Origin: Enterocloster lavalensis | GTDB taxonomy: Bacteria > Bacillota > Clostridia > Lachnospirales > Lachnospiraceae | Direction of reading: 5' to 3' | DNA: 64,000 bases | Assembly (NCBI RefSeq): GCF_902364025.1 | Contig: NZ_CABJCG010000027.1 | Span: 1-64,000 of the forward strand | Shown: piece after piece, positions 24,902 through 32,921 of the stretch | Layout of the letters: every line of letters begins with the position of its first letter | Position numbering within the stretch: position 1 is the stretch's first letter | Position numbers and translations under genes: made by a program | Notes under the pieces: model-generated | What the model saw: only the letters and a program-made list of their open reading frames with translations | Told to the model about the DNA's origin: nothing | Databases searched by the model: none

Positions 24902-26356
24902 ATGGTAACCAATGATGCGACAATTCTGCGATTGAAGCATGAGGTCCTGTATGCGGTGGCCAAGGCGTCCTGGGAGGGAAAGCTGGAGGAAAAGACCCAC
25001 GACATTCCCTATGAGATTATCCCGGGTCCCCAGGCGACTTACCGCTGCTGTATTTATAAAGAGCGTGAGATCATCCGGCAGAGAGTGCGCCTGGCGGAGG
25101 GAAAATGCCCCAAGGGCAAAAACTCCTCCAACGTGGTACAGGTCATCAACGCGGCCTGCGAGGAGTGTCCCATCGCCGCCTACGTGGTGACGGACAACTG
25201 CCAGAAGTGCATGGGCAAGGCCTGCCAGAATTCCTGTAATTTCGGCGCAATCAGCATGGGCCGCGACCGCGCTTACATCGATCCGGCCAAGTGCAAGTCC
25301 TGCGGAAAATGTTCCCAGGCCTGTCCCTACAACGCCATCGCCCATCTGGAGCGCCCCTGCAAGAAGAGCTGCCCGGTGGACGCCATCACCTACGACGAGT
25401 ACGGCATCTGCGAGATCGATGAGAAGAAATGCATCGAGTGCGGCAACTGCGTGCACAGCTGCCCCTTTGGCGCCATTGACTCCAAAACCTTTATGATAGA
25501 CGTGATTAACCTGATCCAGGCCGGCAAGAAGGTGGTCGCCATGGTGGCGCCCGCCACTGAGGGCCAGTTCGGACCGGACATCACCATGGCCAGCTGGCGG
25601 ACCGCCCTGAAAAAGACGGGCTTCGCCGATATGGTGGAGGTGGGCCTTGGCGGCGATATGACCGCTGCCTACGAGGCCGACGAGTGGATGGAGGCCTACA
25701 AGGAAGGTAAGAAGCTGACCACTTCCTGCTGCCCGGCTTTCGTGAACATGATCAAGAAGCATTTCCCCATGCTGTTGGACAACATGTCCACCACCGTGTC
25801 CCCCATGTGCGCGGTGTCCCGCCTGTTAAAGGCCATGGACCCGGAGACCATCACCGTGTTCATCGGTCCGTGTATCGCCAAGAAGAGCGAGGCCCTGGAT
25901 CTGAACGTGAAGGACAACGCGGACTATGTGCTGAATCTGGAGGAAGTGAACGCCATGATGAAGGCCAAGGGTGTGGAGCTTGAGCCGGAGCCCAACGGAT
26001 ACCAGGAGAGCTCCGTGTTTGGCAAACGCTTCGGCAACGGCGGCGGCGTGACGAATGCGGTGCTGGAGTGCATGCAGGAAGCGGGCGAGAACACCGACGG
26101 CATCAAGGTTGCCAAATGCAACGGCGCGGTGGAGTGCAAGAAGGCTCTGCTCATGCTGCGTGTGGGTAAGCTGCCCGAGGACTTCGTGGAAGGTATGGCC
26201 TGCGTGGGCGGCTGCGTGGGCGGTCCCAGCAAGCGCAAGGCTGAGAACGAGTTCAAAAAGGACCGCGACGCCCTGATCGGCCAGGCCGACGGCCGCAAGG
26301 TGCGGGAGAATTTGAAGAATTATCCCATGGATCAGTTCTCGATGCACAGGCATTGA
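24902..26356 (+). CDS. Monomeric [FeFe] hydrogenase, group B-like
   Basis: 484 residues. The first 70 residues match no domain I know. A cysteine-rich region follows, with CEEC at 86-89, CQKCMGKACQNSC at 100-112 and two ferredoxin-type [4Fe-4S] motifs (Cys131/134/137/141 and Cys177/180/183/187). The H-cluster domain has TTSCCPAF, GPCIAKKSEA and MACVGGCVGGP, so it should be catalytically complete. It would oxidise or evolve H2 with ferredoxin in the cytoplasm. The maturases HydE, HydF and HydG are not in the window. GAGGAGG lies 9 bp before ATG 24902. It has its own upstream region with a Rex-like site and so is probably a separate transcript from the sensor operon. Confidence 0.9.
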   Translation: MVTNDATILRLKHEVLYAVAKASWEGKLEEKTHDIPYEIIPGPQATYRCCIYKEREIIRQRVRLAEGKCPKGKNSSNVVQVINAACEECPIAAYVVTDNCQKCMGKACQNSCNFGAISMGRDRAYIDPAKCKSCGKCSQACPYNAIAHLERPCKKSCPVDAITYDEYGICEIDEKKCIECGNCVHSCPFGAIDSKTFMIDVINLIQAGKKVVAMVAPATEGQFGPDITMASWRTALKKTGFADMVEVGLGGDMTAAYEADEWMEAYKEGKKLTTSCCPAFVNMIKKHFPMLLDNMSTTVSPMCAVSRLLKAMDPETITVFIGPCIAKKSEALDLNVKDNADYVLNLEEVNAMMKAKGVELEPEPNGYQESSVFGKRFGNGGGVTNAVLECMQEAGENTDGIKVAKCNGAVECKKALLMLRVGKLPEDFVEGMACVGGCVGGPSKRKAENEFKKDRDALIGQADGRKVRENLKNYPMDQFSMHRH

Positions 26357-26461
26357 GGCGCGGCGGAGCTTAGTGAGAAACGGAAGTGTCCAGACGATGG
26401 AAGTCTGGGTGATCCGGATGCCGGCAGATCATAACATAACAGAAGTGCTCATTTGAGCGTG

Positions 26462-26499
26462 CAAAACTCCCTGGGACTGCGGTTCCGGGGGTTTTTGCA
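26462..26499 (+). terminator. Rho-independent terminator after the hydrogenase gene
   Basis: CAAAACTCCC pairs with GGGGGTTTTTG, with GGAAC-type pairing inside, and ends in a T run. The gap 26357-26719 holds this terminator and two palindromes; the rest is AT-rich with no gene. Confidence 0.7.
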
Positions 26500-26594
26500 T
26501 CGGATATTGCAGGGCGGCGGTTCGGACTGGTATTGTGGAAAAATATCGCCAAAACCTCTTGAATTCATTTTCATCTTATGCTATCCTCTATTTC

Positions 26595-26656
26595 ATAGAA
26601 GTTATCTCTTCTATCGTTCTTTTTACAAATCAATTATCATTCTGAATCGTTCAGAA
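26595..26656. promoter_or_regulatory. Two perfect palindromes upstream of the DUF2325 gene
   Basis: ATAGAAG-TTATCT-CTTCTAT (26595-26614) and TTCTGAA-TCG-TTCAGAA (26640-26656) lie in an AT-rich stretch 65-125 bp before the start codon. They differ in sequence, so they may serve two regulators. Confidence 0.45.
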
Positions 26657-26719
26657 CGCGGCGTTTCGCCGGAAAAATCATTGAATCAAATCGAAAATCT
26701 GCATATCAGGAGGGAGTTT

Positions 26720-28615
26720 ATGGGGCAATGGAACATTATTTGCAACGGCGTCTGCTGCTATGGGAGGCCGAAGGCTGCTTTTGTGGCTAAAAGCATGGGG
26801 GTTTCGGCCGGCGCCAGGCATACGGTGATGGAAATGCTGATGGAGTCCGGGGAGACAGAAGGGCTGTTCCGGTTGATCGACGCGGAAAACGGGGTGGCTG
26901 GTTTGGAGGCCAGATGGGGCGACGACGAGCTGGAACGGGTCTTTGAGGCGGTTTACAGCAAACGGTTGAGGAATCACCGGGAAAAGCTGCCGGAAGAGGC
27001 GCGTTTCTTTCTTGCGCCCATTTTTGAGCTGGACCACCGGGAAATTCACGTGGACAGTCTGCCGTTTTTGATTTACGCAATGGTCCGCAACCAGCGCTGC
27101 CGGACCGCGTTAAAAGAGGCGACGGACCGGGAGGCGGATCGGTGCTATGAGGCGTACCGGGAATCGGATCTCAGGGAGGCGGCTTTTTTCTGCTGGTTTC
27201 TCCAGGAGGACCGGGAGCTGGCGAGGAACGCCGCGGGCTTGCTGCTCCTGGCGCGCCGGCAGGCGGAGGGGGAGCGCTGCCGGGCCCTGATGGAAATCCT
27301 GAATCTGGGGTATAAGCCGCTTCGGAATCAGATCAAGAAGCTGAACGCATTTTCAGGGGACAATTTCAGCGCGGCTTTGGACGACAACAGCGACATGGCG
27401 GAAAATCTGTCCCGGATGATGGTGCAGATGGCTATTGCGGAGGATTTGGGGATACCGGTTCTCCACGACTATCTTTTTTACATTGTCCTTCAGATGCTGT
27501 TGATCTATGAGGAGGAGATGATGAGCCCTCCGGCCGGTCCGGCGTGCACCCGGGAGGGGGTAAGCTGCTACCGGAAGCTGCAAAAGGAGAATCCTTACCT
27601 GGAGTCCTACCATGCCAGTTTTTATCTGGCGGGGAGCGAGATTATGGAGCGGGGGAAGGCCGGGGGATGCGGGAAAGCCGGGGCGCGCGGGAAGGCCGGG
27701 GCACACGGGGAGGCCGGGGCGCGGGGAAAAGCCGGGGCGTACGGGGAAGCCGGGAACGCTATGGGGGCACGGGAGGCCGGCAAGACCGCTTCCGCACCGG
27801 CCTCTCCTCTTCCCGGCGGAAAATGGGGGATTGCCTCACCGCCTGAGCCCATGGAGCTTCTGTTTCTCCACTACAGGCTGCACCCCAGGATGCTGGCCGG
27901 GATCCGGCTGGAGCGCAGGGAATGCGAGCAGATTTTCAGCCTGTTCGGGTCTCTGAGCGAGGAGGAGTACGAATCCATACTCCTGGCAGCCACCTTATGC
28001 AAATACATCGAACAGCTACACCGCCAGTGCGAGGAAAACCAGTTGGAAGAGCTGCGCTGCCGCTCCAGGCAGATCGAGGAGCGGGAGCGCCAGCTGGTTC
28101 TTAGACAGGAACAGCTGGCGCAACGGGAGCGGCTGATCGCCGGACAACGGGAGGCGCTGGAACGCCTGGCGGGAGATCAGACACAGAAGATCCAAAAACT
28201 GGAAAACGCGCTGCGGGAACTTGTGGAACGGCACGAGAAGGAAAAAGAGGAATTGGCCAGCCTGCGCAGTTTCGCGTACCAGCTGCGGGCGGGACAGGAG
28301 GAAGAGCTGCCGGCCCACGGCAGGGAAAAGCTGGAGGGTCTGAGAATTGAAAAGAGCCTTGTGATCGGCGGTCACAGCAACTGGCAGAAAAAGATGCGCT
28401 GTCATTTTCCGAACAGCCAGTTCCTGGCCTGCGACAACCGGAATTTCGACCCGTCCATACTCCGGAACAAGCGCTACATCATTTTCAATACCGATATTTT
28501 AAAACATGCCAGCTACAACCGGATTATGGCGGAGCGCAAAAAGGGACAGAAGATTCTTTATGTGCATGGAAATAATGTGGAGCGGTGCCTGGGGGAATTG
28601 GCGGGACAGTTGTAG
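26720..28615 (+). CDS. DUF2325 protein with a collagen-like repeat and a coiled coil
   Basis: 631 residues. Residues 1-300 are an uncharacterised helical region. A low-complexity segment follows at about 310-350, built from six-residue units of the type GKAGAR/GEAGAY. A long charged coiled coil lies around 430-530 (RQIEERERQLVLRQEQLAQR). The last 90 residues are a DUF2325 domain (LVIGGHSNWQKKM, YIIFNTDILKHASYN, ILYVHGNNVERCL), which has a Rossmann-like look. No signal peptide. ATG 26720 follows AGGAGGGAG at 26709-26717. The downstream gene is an AbiEi-like antitoxin. Function is unknown; the DUF2325 family is sometimes found with phage-defence or stress genes, but this is not evidence here. 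Confidence 0.75.
   Translation: MGQWNIICNGVCCYGRPKAAFVAKSMGVSAGARHTVMEMLMESGETEGLFRLIDAENGVAGLEARWGDDELERVFEAVYSKRLRNHREKLPEEARFFLAPIFELDHREIHVDSLPFLIYAMVRNQRCRTALKEATDREADRCYEAYRESDLREAAFFCWFLQEDRELARNAAGLLLLARRQAEGERCRALMEILNLGYKPLRNQIKKLNAFSGDNFSAALDDNSDMAENLSRMMVQMAIAEDLGIPVLHDYLFYIVLQMLLIYEEEMMSPPAGPACTREGVSCYRKLQKENPYLESYHASFYLAGSEIMERGKAGGCGKAGARGKAGAHGEAGARGKAGAYGEAGNAMGAREAGKTASAPASPLPGGKWGIASPPEPMELLFLHYRLHPRMLAGIRLERRECEQIFSLFGSLSEEEYESILLAATLCKYIEQLHRQCEENQLEELRCRSRQIEERERQLVLRQEQLAQRERLIAGQREALERLAGDQTQKIQKLENALRELVERHEKEKEELASLRSFAYQLRAGQEEELPAHGREKLEGLRIEKSLVIGGHSNWQKKMRCHFPNSQFLACDNRNFDPSILRNKRYIIFNTDILKHASYNRIMAERKKGQKILYVHGNNVERCLGELAGQL
27652..27760 (+). repeat. 18-bp tandem coding repeat (about six units)
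   Basis: Imperfect units of the form GGGGAAGCCGGGGCGCGC encode Gly-[Lys/Glu]-Ala-Gly-[Ala/Gly]-x. The variation between units lies mostly at third positions and at the sixth residue. Such repeats change copy number easily, so strain-to-strain length variation is expected. Confidence 0.8.
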
Positions 28616-28664
28616 GAGAATTTGGCCGATATCACCCTTGAAAATCTGACAACCCTGTGATATG

Positions 28665-28709
28665 TTACATCTATCGGCAAAAATATTTAAAATATGCCAA
28701 TAGATGTAA
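28665..28709. promoter_or_regulatory. Antitoxin operator: 15-bp inverted repeat
   Basis: TTACATCTATCGGCA (28665-28679) and TGCCAATAGATGTAA (28695-28709) are inverted copies with one mismatch, ending 19 bp before the antitoxin start. AbiEi-type antitoxins repress their own operon by binding paired inverted repeats, which fits. A second pair, ATATCAC (28629-28635) and GTGATAT (28657-28663), lies just upstream. Confidence 0.65.
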
Positions 28710-28727
28710 TGCGGGAGGGAGAACAAG

Positions 28728-29465
28728 GTGTGGTATGAAGATGTGATGATGGATCAGCCGGATGACCGCATATTTAGCAGAAAGGTTTTGTTTACGGAGC
28801 TGAAGCGGGCCAATCAGGAACTGAATTATAATACATTTAAATGGCTTATGCCTGAATTGTTATCCAAAGGTTTGATCTTCCGAGTGGGATATGATACTTA
28901 TACCCGCAGTATGCCAAGCGGCAAGCTGTGGTACACGCCTGATTACAGCAAATATGCGCAAACTTTATTAAACACGATCGAGAGCGAATATCCTTTGGCA
29001 GAATTTTATGTGTTCGAATCGATTTTACTGAATGAATTTTTAAACCATCAAATTGCGCAAAATACGATTGTGATTCAGGTTGAAAAGGAAGTAGGAAGTT
29101 TCGTATTCGATTTTTTGGATGAGAAGCTGGGTGGAAGAATTTTGTATAAACCGGATGAGAGGGAGTATCAGCGGTATTGGCGTGAGAACTGTGTCATTAT
29201 CGTCGACCGTGTCAGCGAGTCGCCCAGAGATAGGCAGAACCCCCATCATATGATTCTTGAGAAGCTGCTGGTCGATTTGTTCGCAGAGACAGCGATCAAG
29301 CGCCTGTTCAGCCCCGGAGAGTATCCCCTGATTATGGAAATTGCCACGGGGCGGTATTTTATAGATGAAAAGAAAATGCTGCGCTATGCCAGGAGGAGAA
29401 ATGCCGCAGAGAAGATGATTGTATACATGGAGACGTTCAGAGATGATTGCAAAGGAAAACTATAG
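28728..29465 (+). CDS. AbiEi-like antitoxin / DUF6577 family protein
   Basis: 245 residues. The N-terminal 70 residues resemble a winged helix (IFSRKVLFTELKRANQELNY, TFKWLMPELLSKGLIFRVG), as in AbiEi antitoxins. The rest contains FYVFESILLNEFLNHQ and HHMILEKLLVDLFAE, typical of the family's second domain. The start is GTG 28728 after GGGAGGGAG. Codon and base use are clearly AT-richer than in both neighbours, a sign of horizontal transfer. Normally a nucleotidyltransferase toxin follows in an overlapping frame. Here only a 42-codon stub remains (29443-29571), so the antitoxin appears orphaned. Confidence 0.75.
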   Translation: MWYEDVMMDQPDDRIFSRKVLFTELKRANQELNYNTFKWLMPELLSKGLIFRVGYDTYTRSMPSGKLWYTPDYSKYAQTLLNTIESEYPLAEFYVFESILLNEFLNHQIAQNTIVIQVEKEVGSFVFDFLDEKLGGRILYKPDEREYQRYWRENCVIIVDRVSESPRDRQNPHHMILEKLLVDLFAETAIKRLFSPGEYPLIMEIATGRYFIDEKKMLRYARRRNAAEKMIVYMETFRDDCKGKL

Positions 29466-29571
29466 CAGGGAACATATTGAGGCGTTATACAGGGAAAGTG
29501 GTAACGACCCGGCTTTGTTAGAGCGGGTGTCCCAATCACCCATCCGGAACATTACATACATTCAAGACTAA
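29443..29571 (+). pseudogene. Truncated AbiEii-like toxin remnant
   Basis: An ATG inside the end of the antitoxin gene opens a 42-residue frame beginning MIAKENYSREHIEALYRESG and continuing NDPALLERV. From memory of the family, this is the usual opening of AbiEii/AbiGii nucleotidyltransferase toxins from Clostridia. The toxin should continue for about 250 residues with a GGT...DxD active site. Instead the frame diverges after LLERV and stops at TAA 29569. The 23-bp overlap with the antitoxin is the expected operon arrangement. The following 274 bases (29572-29845) hold no further toxin sequence, only a small hairpin at 29643-29659 and the next promoter. Confidence 0.65.
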
Positions 29572-29738
29572 CCTCTAAAACATATCAAAAGCTTTCGTAT
29601 ATAAAACATGTAAATTTGGAAGCGTATGGATATCTTGTGGAATCCAGCAGAATGCTGGAGCACTTCTGATTGTTCTGTGTCTGTTCTCCTCACCCTACAA
29701 AACCTCCCTCCATTTTTTGTAAGCTTCCCCCATCCCGC

Positions 29739-29749
29739 AATGATATACT
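29739..29749 (+). promoter_or_regulatory. Extended -10 promoter for the UbiD operon
   Basis: TGATATACT (29741-29749) is an extended -10 element (TGnTATACT), about 100 bp before the UbiD start. No well-spaced -35 is seen; TTGTAA at 29717-29722 is 21 bp away, too far for a standard pair. Confidence 0.4.
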
Positions 29750-29845
29750 GACTCCATAGAGCATCTGTGAGGCGGTGCTGCCGGAAACGTTTGCGGAGCG
29801 CCTGCAAAGACCCTGGGCATTTCTTGCCAGAAGGAGGTAAAGAAA

Positions 29846-31246
29846 TTGGAGCTGAAAGCGAATTGGAAGGATATGAGGGAATTTCTGGCATATCTTGAGG
29901 AGCGGGGAAAGCTGGATCATGTGAAGGAGGAGATGGACCCGGAGTGGGAAGTGAACTACGCCACGAGGGCCACGCTTCAGAAACTGGGGCCGGCGCTTTA
30001 CTTTGAGAATATCAAAGGGATGGACTATCCCATGGTTGCGGGGATGCTGGCTGAGGACAGCCGTTTCCTGGCCGCGCTGGGACTGGAGAGCTGGGATACA
30101 TACAACAATGAGTGGGCCAGACGCACGGAGACCCTGGTTCCCCCGGTGATGGTGGAGACCGGCCCATGTAAAGAGGAAACCATTGACGGCGACGATATCG
30201 ATCTCGCCAAAATCTGTAACGTGAAATGGCACATCAAGGATAAGTCCGCGTTCCCGGGCACCCTGTTGATCTCTGTGACAAAAGATCCTGAGGACGGCGT
30301 TCACAACCTGGGAATCTACCGCATGGGAATCCAGGAAAAGAACAAGATGTGCTGGGGGGCGCCTGCTTCCACACACGGCGGTATGCACCTGGAGAAATGG
30401 GAGCGGCTGGAGAAGCCTATGCCGATGGCGCTGGTGACCGGCGTGGAGCCGCTGATCGAGATTGCGGGTGGCGTGGGAACATCCCCGGGCGTGGATGAGT
30501 ACACCATTGCAGGCGCGCTGCGCGGGGAACCGGTGGAGCTGGTGAAGTGCGACACCATCGATATCAATGTTCCGGCCACAGCCGAGTGGGTGCTGGAAGG
30601 CCATATTTATCCCCATGACCGCCAGCACGAGGTGACGGAGTGGTTCGGCGAGTATACCGGATTCTACGGGGAGGCTTCCACGCTTCCGGTATTTGTGGTG
30701 GAGCACATTACCCACCGCCATAATCCGATTTTCCACGGAACCCGCGAGCAGTGGTATCCGTCGGAGAGCCATTATGTTGTGGGGCGTACCCACCAGGCCG
30801 AATCCTTCAAGCTGTTGAAGGCAGTGGTGCCCGGAGTTCTGGATATGCGCTGCAACCCCGCCTATGAGGCGATTGTCAAGATTGACAAGATGTACAAAGG
30901 CCACCCGCAAAAGGTTATGAACGCCCTGTGGGGCATAAGCCGCGGTCCGTACAAGCACATTATTGTGGTTGACAAGGATATCGATATCTGGGATTACGAG
31001 ATGGTTCACTGGGCAATGTCCACCAGAGTGAAGGCGGACCGGGACGTGACCATTATCCCGAGAATACCGGGCCAGTGGCTGGATCCGTCCTGCCCGTTCT
31101 CAGAGCGTCAGTATTCGGCCGGAATGGGTATTGACGCGACCATGCCGACAGAGGAGTACATCCGCTGTGGAAATAAGATTCCACAGCTGGTGGATGACCC
31201 TGAGATTATGGAGAGAGGAAAGAAGAGGTTTGGAGACCGCTTCTGA
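29846..31246 (+). CDS. UbiD-family decarboxylase (prenylated-FMN dependent)
   Basis: 466 residues, usual UbiD length. Family features include FENIKGMDYPMVAGMLAEDS near the N-terminus, then IAGGVGTSPGVDEYTIAGAL, THRHNPIFHGTREQWYPSES and SFKLLKAVVPGVLDM. The enzyme uses prenylated FMN to decarboxylate, or carboxylate, aromatic or unsaturated acids. Start is TTG 29846 with a strong AAGGAGG 8-14 bp upstream; a rare start codon may limit expression. It leads a run with UbiX, an LpdD-like protein and isopentenyl-diphosphate isomerase, i.e. apoenzyme plus cofactor supply. Substrate unknown; nearby molybdenum hydroxylases suggest an aromatic or N-heterocyclic acid. Confidence 0.9.
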   Translation: MELKANWKDMREFLAYLEERGKLDHVKEEMDPEWEVNYATRATLQKLGPALYFENIKGMDYPMVAGMLAEDSRFLAALGLESWDTYNNEWARRTETLVPPVMVETGPCKEETIDGDDIDLAKICNVKWHIKDKSAFPGTLLISVTKDPEDGVHNLGIYRMGIQEKNKMCWGAPASTHGGMHLEKWERLEKPMPMALVTGVEPLIEIAGGVGTSPGVDEYTIAGALRGEPVELVKCDTIDINVPATAEWVLEGHIYPHDRQHEVTEWFGEYTGFYGEASTLPVFVVEHITHRHNPIFHGTREQWYPSESHYVVGRTHQAESFKLLKAVVPGVLDMRCNPAYEAIVKIDKMYKGHPQKVMNALWGISRGPYKHIIVVDKDIDIWDYEMVHWAMSTRVKADRDVTIIPRIPGQWLDPSCPFSERQYSAGMGIDATMPTEEYIRCGNKIPQLVDDPEIMERGKKRFGDRF

Positions 31247-31259
31247 ATAGGATTATGAT

Positions 31260-31282
31260 AACAGCCGGCGCTGCCGGCTGTT
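31260..31282 (+). terminator. Hairpin between UbiD and UbiX genes
   Basis: AACAGCCGGC-GCT-GCCGGCTGTT is a perfect 10-bp stem, followed by a T-rich but interrupted tract (GTTTGTGTT). Probably an attenuator or mRNA-stabilising hairpin rather than a full stop, since UbiX 101 bp later lacks an obvious promoter. Confidence 0.55.
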
Positions 31283-31383
31283 GTTTGTGTTCGGTTTGTT
31301 CTTAGATAATCGCCGCAGCTTTGGCCGTTCTTCTCAAACGGCCGGAGGCGGATCAAACGCACCATGAGAGTCAGGAGAATATT

Positions 31384-31944
31384 ATGCGCATTATTGTGGG
31401 AATTTCCGGAGCCAGCGGCGTGGTCATGGGCTATGAGATGCTGAAGGCCCTCCGGATGCAGGAAGATTGTGAGATCCACCTGGTGATCACCCAGGGGGCC
31501 ATCGAAAATTTTAAATATGAGACGGACATGGAGATCAAAGAAGTGATGAAGCTGGCCGATTACTGCTACGACGACAAGAACATGGCGGCCTCCATCTCCA
31601 GCGGCTCCTTCCGCACGGACGGAATGATTGTGATTCCGTGCAGCATGAAGACGGTATCCGCCATCGCAAACGGATACGGGGCTAATCTTTTGGTGCGGGC
31701 CGTGGACGTGTGTATCAAGGAGAGCCGCAGGGTGGTCCTGGTGCCCAGGGAGATGCCCCTAAGCCGGATTCATCTGGACAACCTGAAAAAGGCCGCTGAC
31801 TACGGCTGCATTTTGCTGCCGCCCATGCTCACGTTTTACAACCACCCCACCACGGTAAAGGAGCAGGTGGACCACATTGTGGGCAAGGTGCTCATGCAGT
31901 TCGGTATGGAGCACAAGGCGTTTATCCCGTGGGAGGGAAAATAG
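31384..31944 (+). CDS. ubiX: UbiX-family flavin prenyltransferase
   Basis: 186 residues with the flavodoxin-like N-terminal IIVGISGASGVVMGYEML (GASG flavin-phosphate loop) and the C-terminal LVLVPREMPLSRIHLDNLKK motif common to the family. It joins a dimethylallyl group to reduced FMN to make the prenylated FMN used by UbiD. The start at 31384 follows AGGAG; earlier in-frame codons lack a site. Its position between UbiD and the LpdD-like gene matches hydroxyarylic-acid decarboxylase operons of the B-C-D type. Confidence 0.92.
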   Translation: MRIIVGISGASGVVMGYEMLKALRMQEDCEIHLVITQGAIENFKYETDMEIKEVMKLADYCYDDKNMAASISSGSFRTDGMIVIPCSMKTVSAIANGYGANLLVRAVDVCIKESRRVVLVPREMPLSRIHLDNLKKAADYGCILLPPMLTFYNHPTTVKEQVDHIVGKVLMQFGMEHKAFIPWEGK

Positions 31945-31966
31945 GAGCGTTGAAAGGGGAATCTGC

Positions 31967-32374
31967 ATGGGTGACAGGATTGTGAAAGGCCAGGGCAGGA
32001 CGCAGGTGCGGCTGGAGGCCCTGGACACCGGAAATGGAATTTGTCTGTGCCTGACCGGAGGCGAGGCGCCCCATGTGGGCGGAGTGGTGCTGGCTGCGCC
32101 CAGACCCAGCCTGACCGGGCAGGGGAACAGCTGCGACCTTTGGACCGCCACCGTGCCCGGCCATAAGGACGTGTACCTGGCCCAGAAGGCGGCCGGTAAG
32201 CTCTGCACAGAGCTGCAGGTCAATGTCTCAGCCACTGTGGGAATCCACATTGACGGGGCCCAGAAACAAGAACTGGAAATAATAGGGGAAAATGCCATGG
32301 AGGCGCTGGATGAATATATCGCAGCCGTGAAGAGCAGGAGGGAGACGGATGGGGGATCACATCATACTGGTTGA
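31967..32374 (+). CDS. LpdD/VdcD-like prenyl-flavin chaperone
   Basis: 135 residues with the family pattern LTGGEAPHVGGVVLAAPRPS and a late ATVGIHIDGAQKQELEIIGE. Small D proteins of UbiD-type gallate and vanillate decarboxylase operons are needed for full activity and are annotated as prenylated-flavin chaperones. Start ATG 31967 lies 6 bp after a GAAAGGGG site. The next gene starts within its last 26 bp in another frame, indicating tight coupling. Confidence 0.8.
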   Translation: MGDRIVKGQGRTQVRLEALDTGNGICLCLTGGEAPHVGGVVLAAPRPSLTGQGNSCDLWTATVPGHKDVYLAQKAAGKLCTELQVNVSATVGIHIDGAQKQELEIIGENAMEALDEYIAAVKSRRETDGGSHHTG

Positions 32375-32921
32375 TTTTCTGGACCGGGAAATCGGATATG
32401 AGGAGAAGATGAAGGCTCATGTCAGGCCCATGCTGCACCGGGCATTTTCCGTTTTTCTGCATCATGACGGAAAATTTCTTTTGCAGAAGCGGGCTTTCAG
32501 CAAATACCATTCAGGGGGACTCTGGGCCAATACCTGTTGTTCCCACCCGCGGCGGGGAGAAACGCTTTCGGAGGCGGTGGAACGGCGGCTGCTGGAGGAA
32601 ACGGGAATTTCCTGTCCGGTGAGGGAGGTTGGGGAGTTTATTTATCGTTATCAATTTAATGATAGCTTATATGAATACGAGTACGACCATGTCTTTGTCG
32701 GCGAATACCGGGGAGCGGTGGCGCCTAACCGGGAGGAGATCGAGGAGACGGCCTGGGTGAGCGCGGAGGATCTGGCCTTGGGCCTGGTGGAACGGCCCCT
32801 GGATTACTCCCCCTGGCTGCCCCAGGCCGCGTCGATTGCGCTGAGGGCGGCGGGACTGGGCGGCACCTGCGCTGCGGCCTACCGCTCTTCCCCGCCGGAC
32901 TGCCCGGACTGCTGGTTATAA
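32349..32921 (+). CDS. idi: Isopentenyl-diphosphate delta-isomerase, type 1 (Nudix)
   Basis: 190 residues with all type 1 hallmarks: His24 and His30 (MKAHVRPMLHRAF), the NTCCSHPRRGE motif with catalytic Cys64 and His66, a Nudix-like LEETGI, and EYEYDHV with Glu109 and Glu111. It interconverts isopentenyl and dimethylallyl diphosphate. It starts inside the LpdD-like gene behind GGAGG. Dimethylallyl units are what UbiX transfers to FMN, so the operon position suggests it serves cofactor synthesis. Its last 43 bp overlap the 3' end of the convergent PucR gene. Confidence 0.9.
   Translation: MGDHIILVDFLDREIGYEEKMKAHVRPMLHRAFSVFLHHDGKFLLQKRAFSKYHSGGLWANTCCSHPRRGETLSEAVERRLLEETGISCPVREVGEFIYRYQFNDSLYEYEYDHVFVGEYRGAVAPNREEIEETAWVSAEDLALGLVERPLDYSPWLPQAASIALRAAGLGGTCAAAYRSSPPDCPDCWL

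Noticed and set aside
29439..29571. Intact small toxin gene
   Set aside because: The opening matches a family of about 290 residues, but the frame stops after 42 codons without the nucleotidyltransferase motifs; a truncated remnant is the better reading.
29690..31009. 439-codon open frame on the minus strand
   Set aside because: Antisense to UbiD, rich in His/Arg/Leu as expected for a shadow frame, with no start signal.
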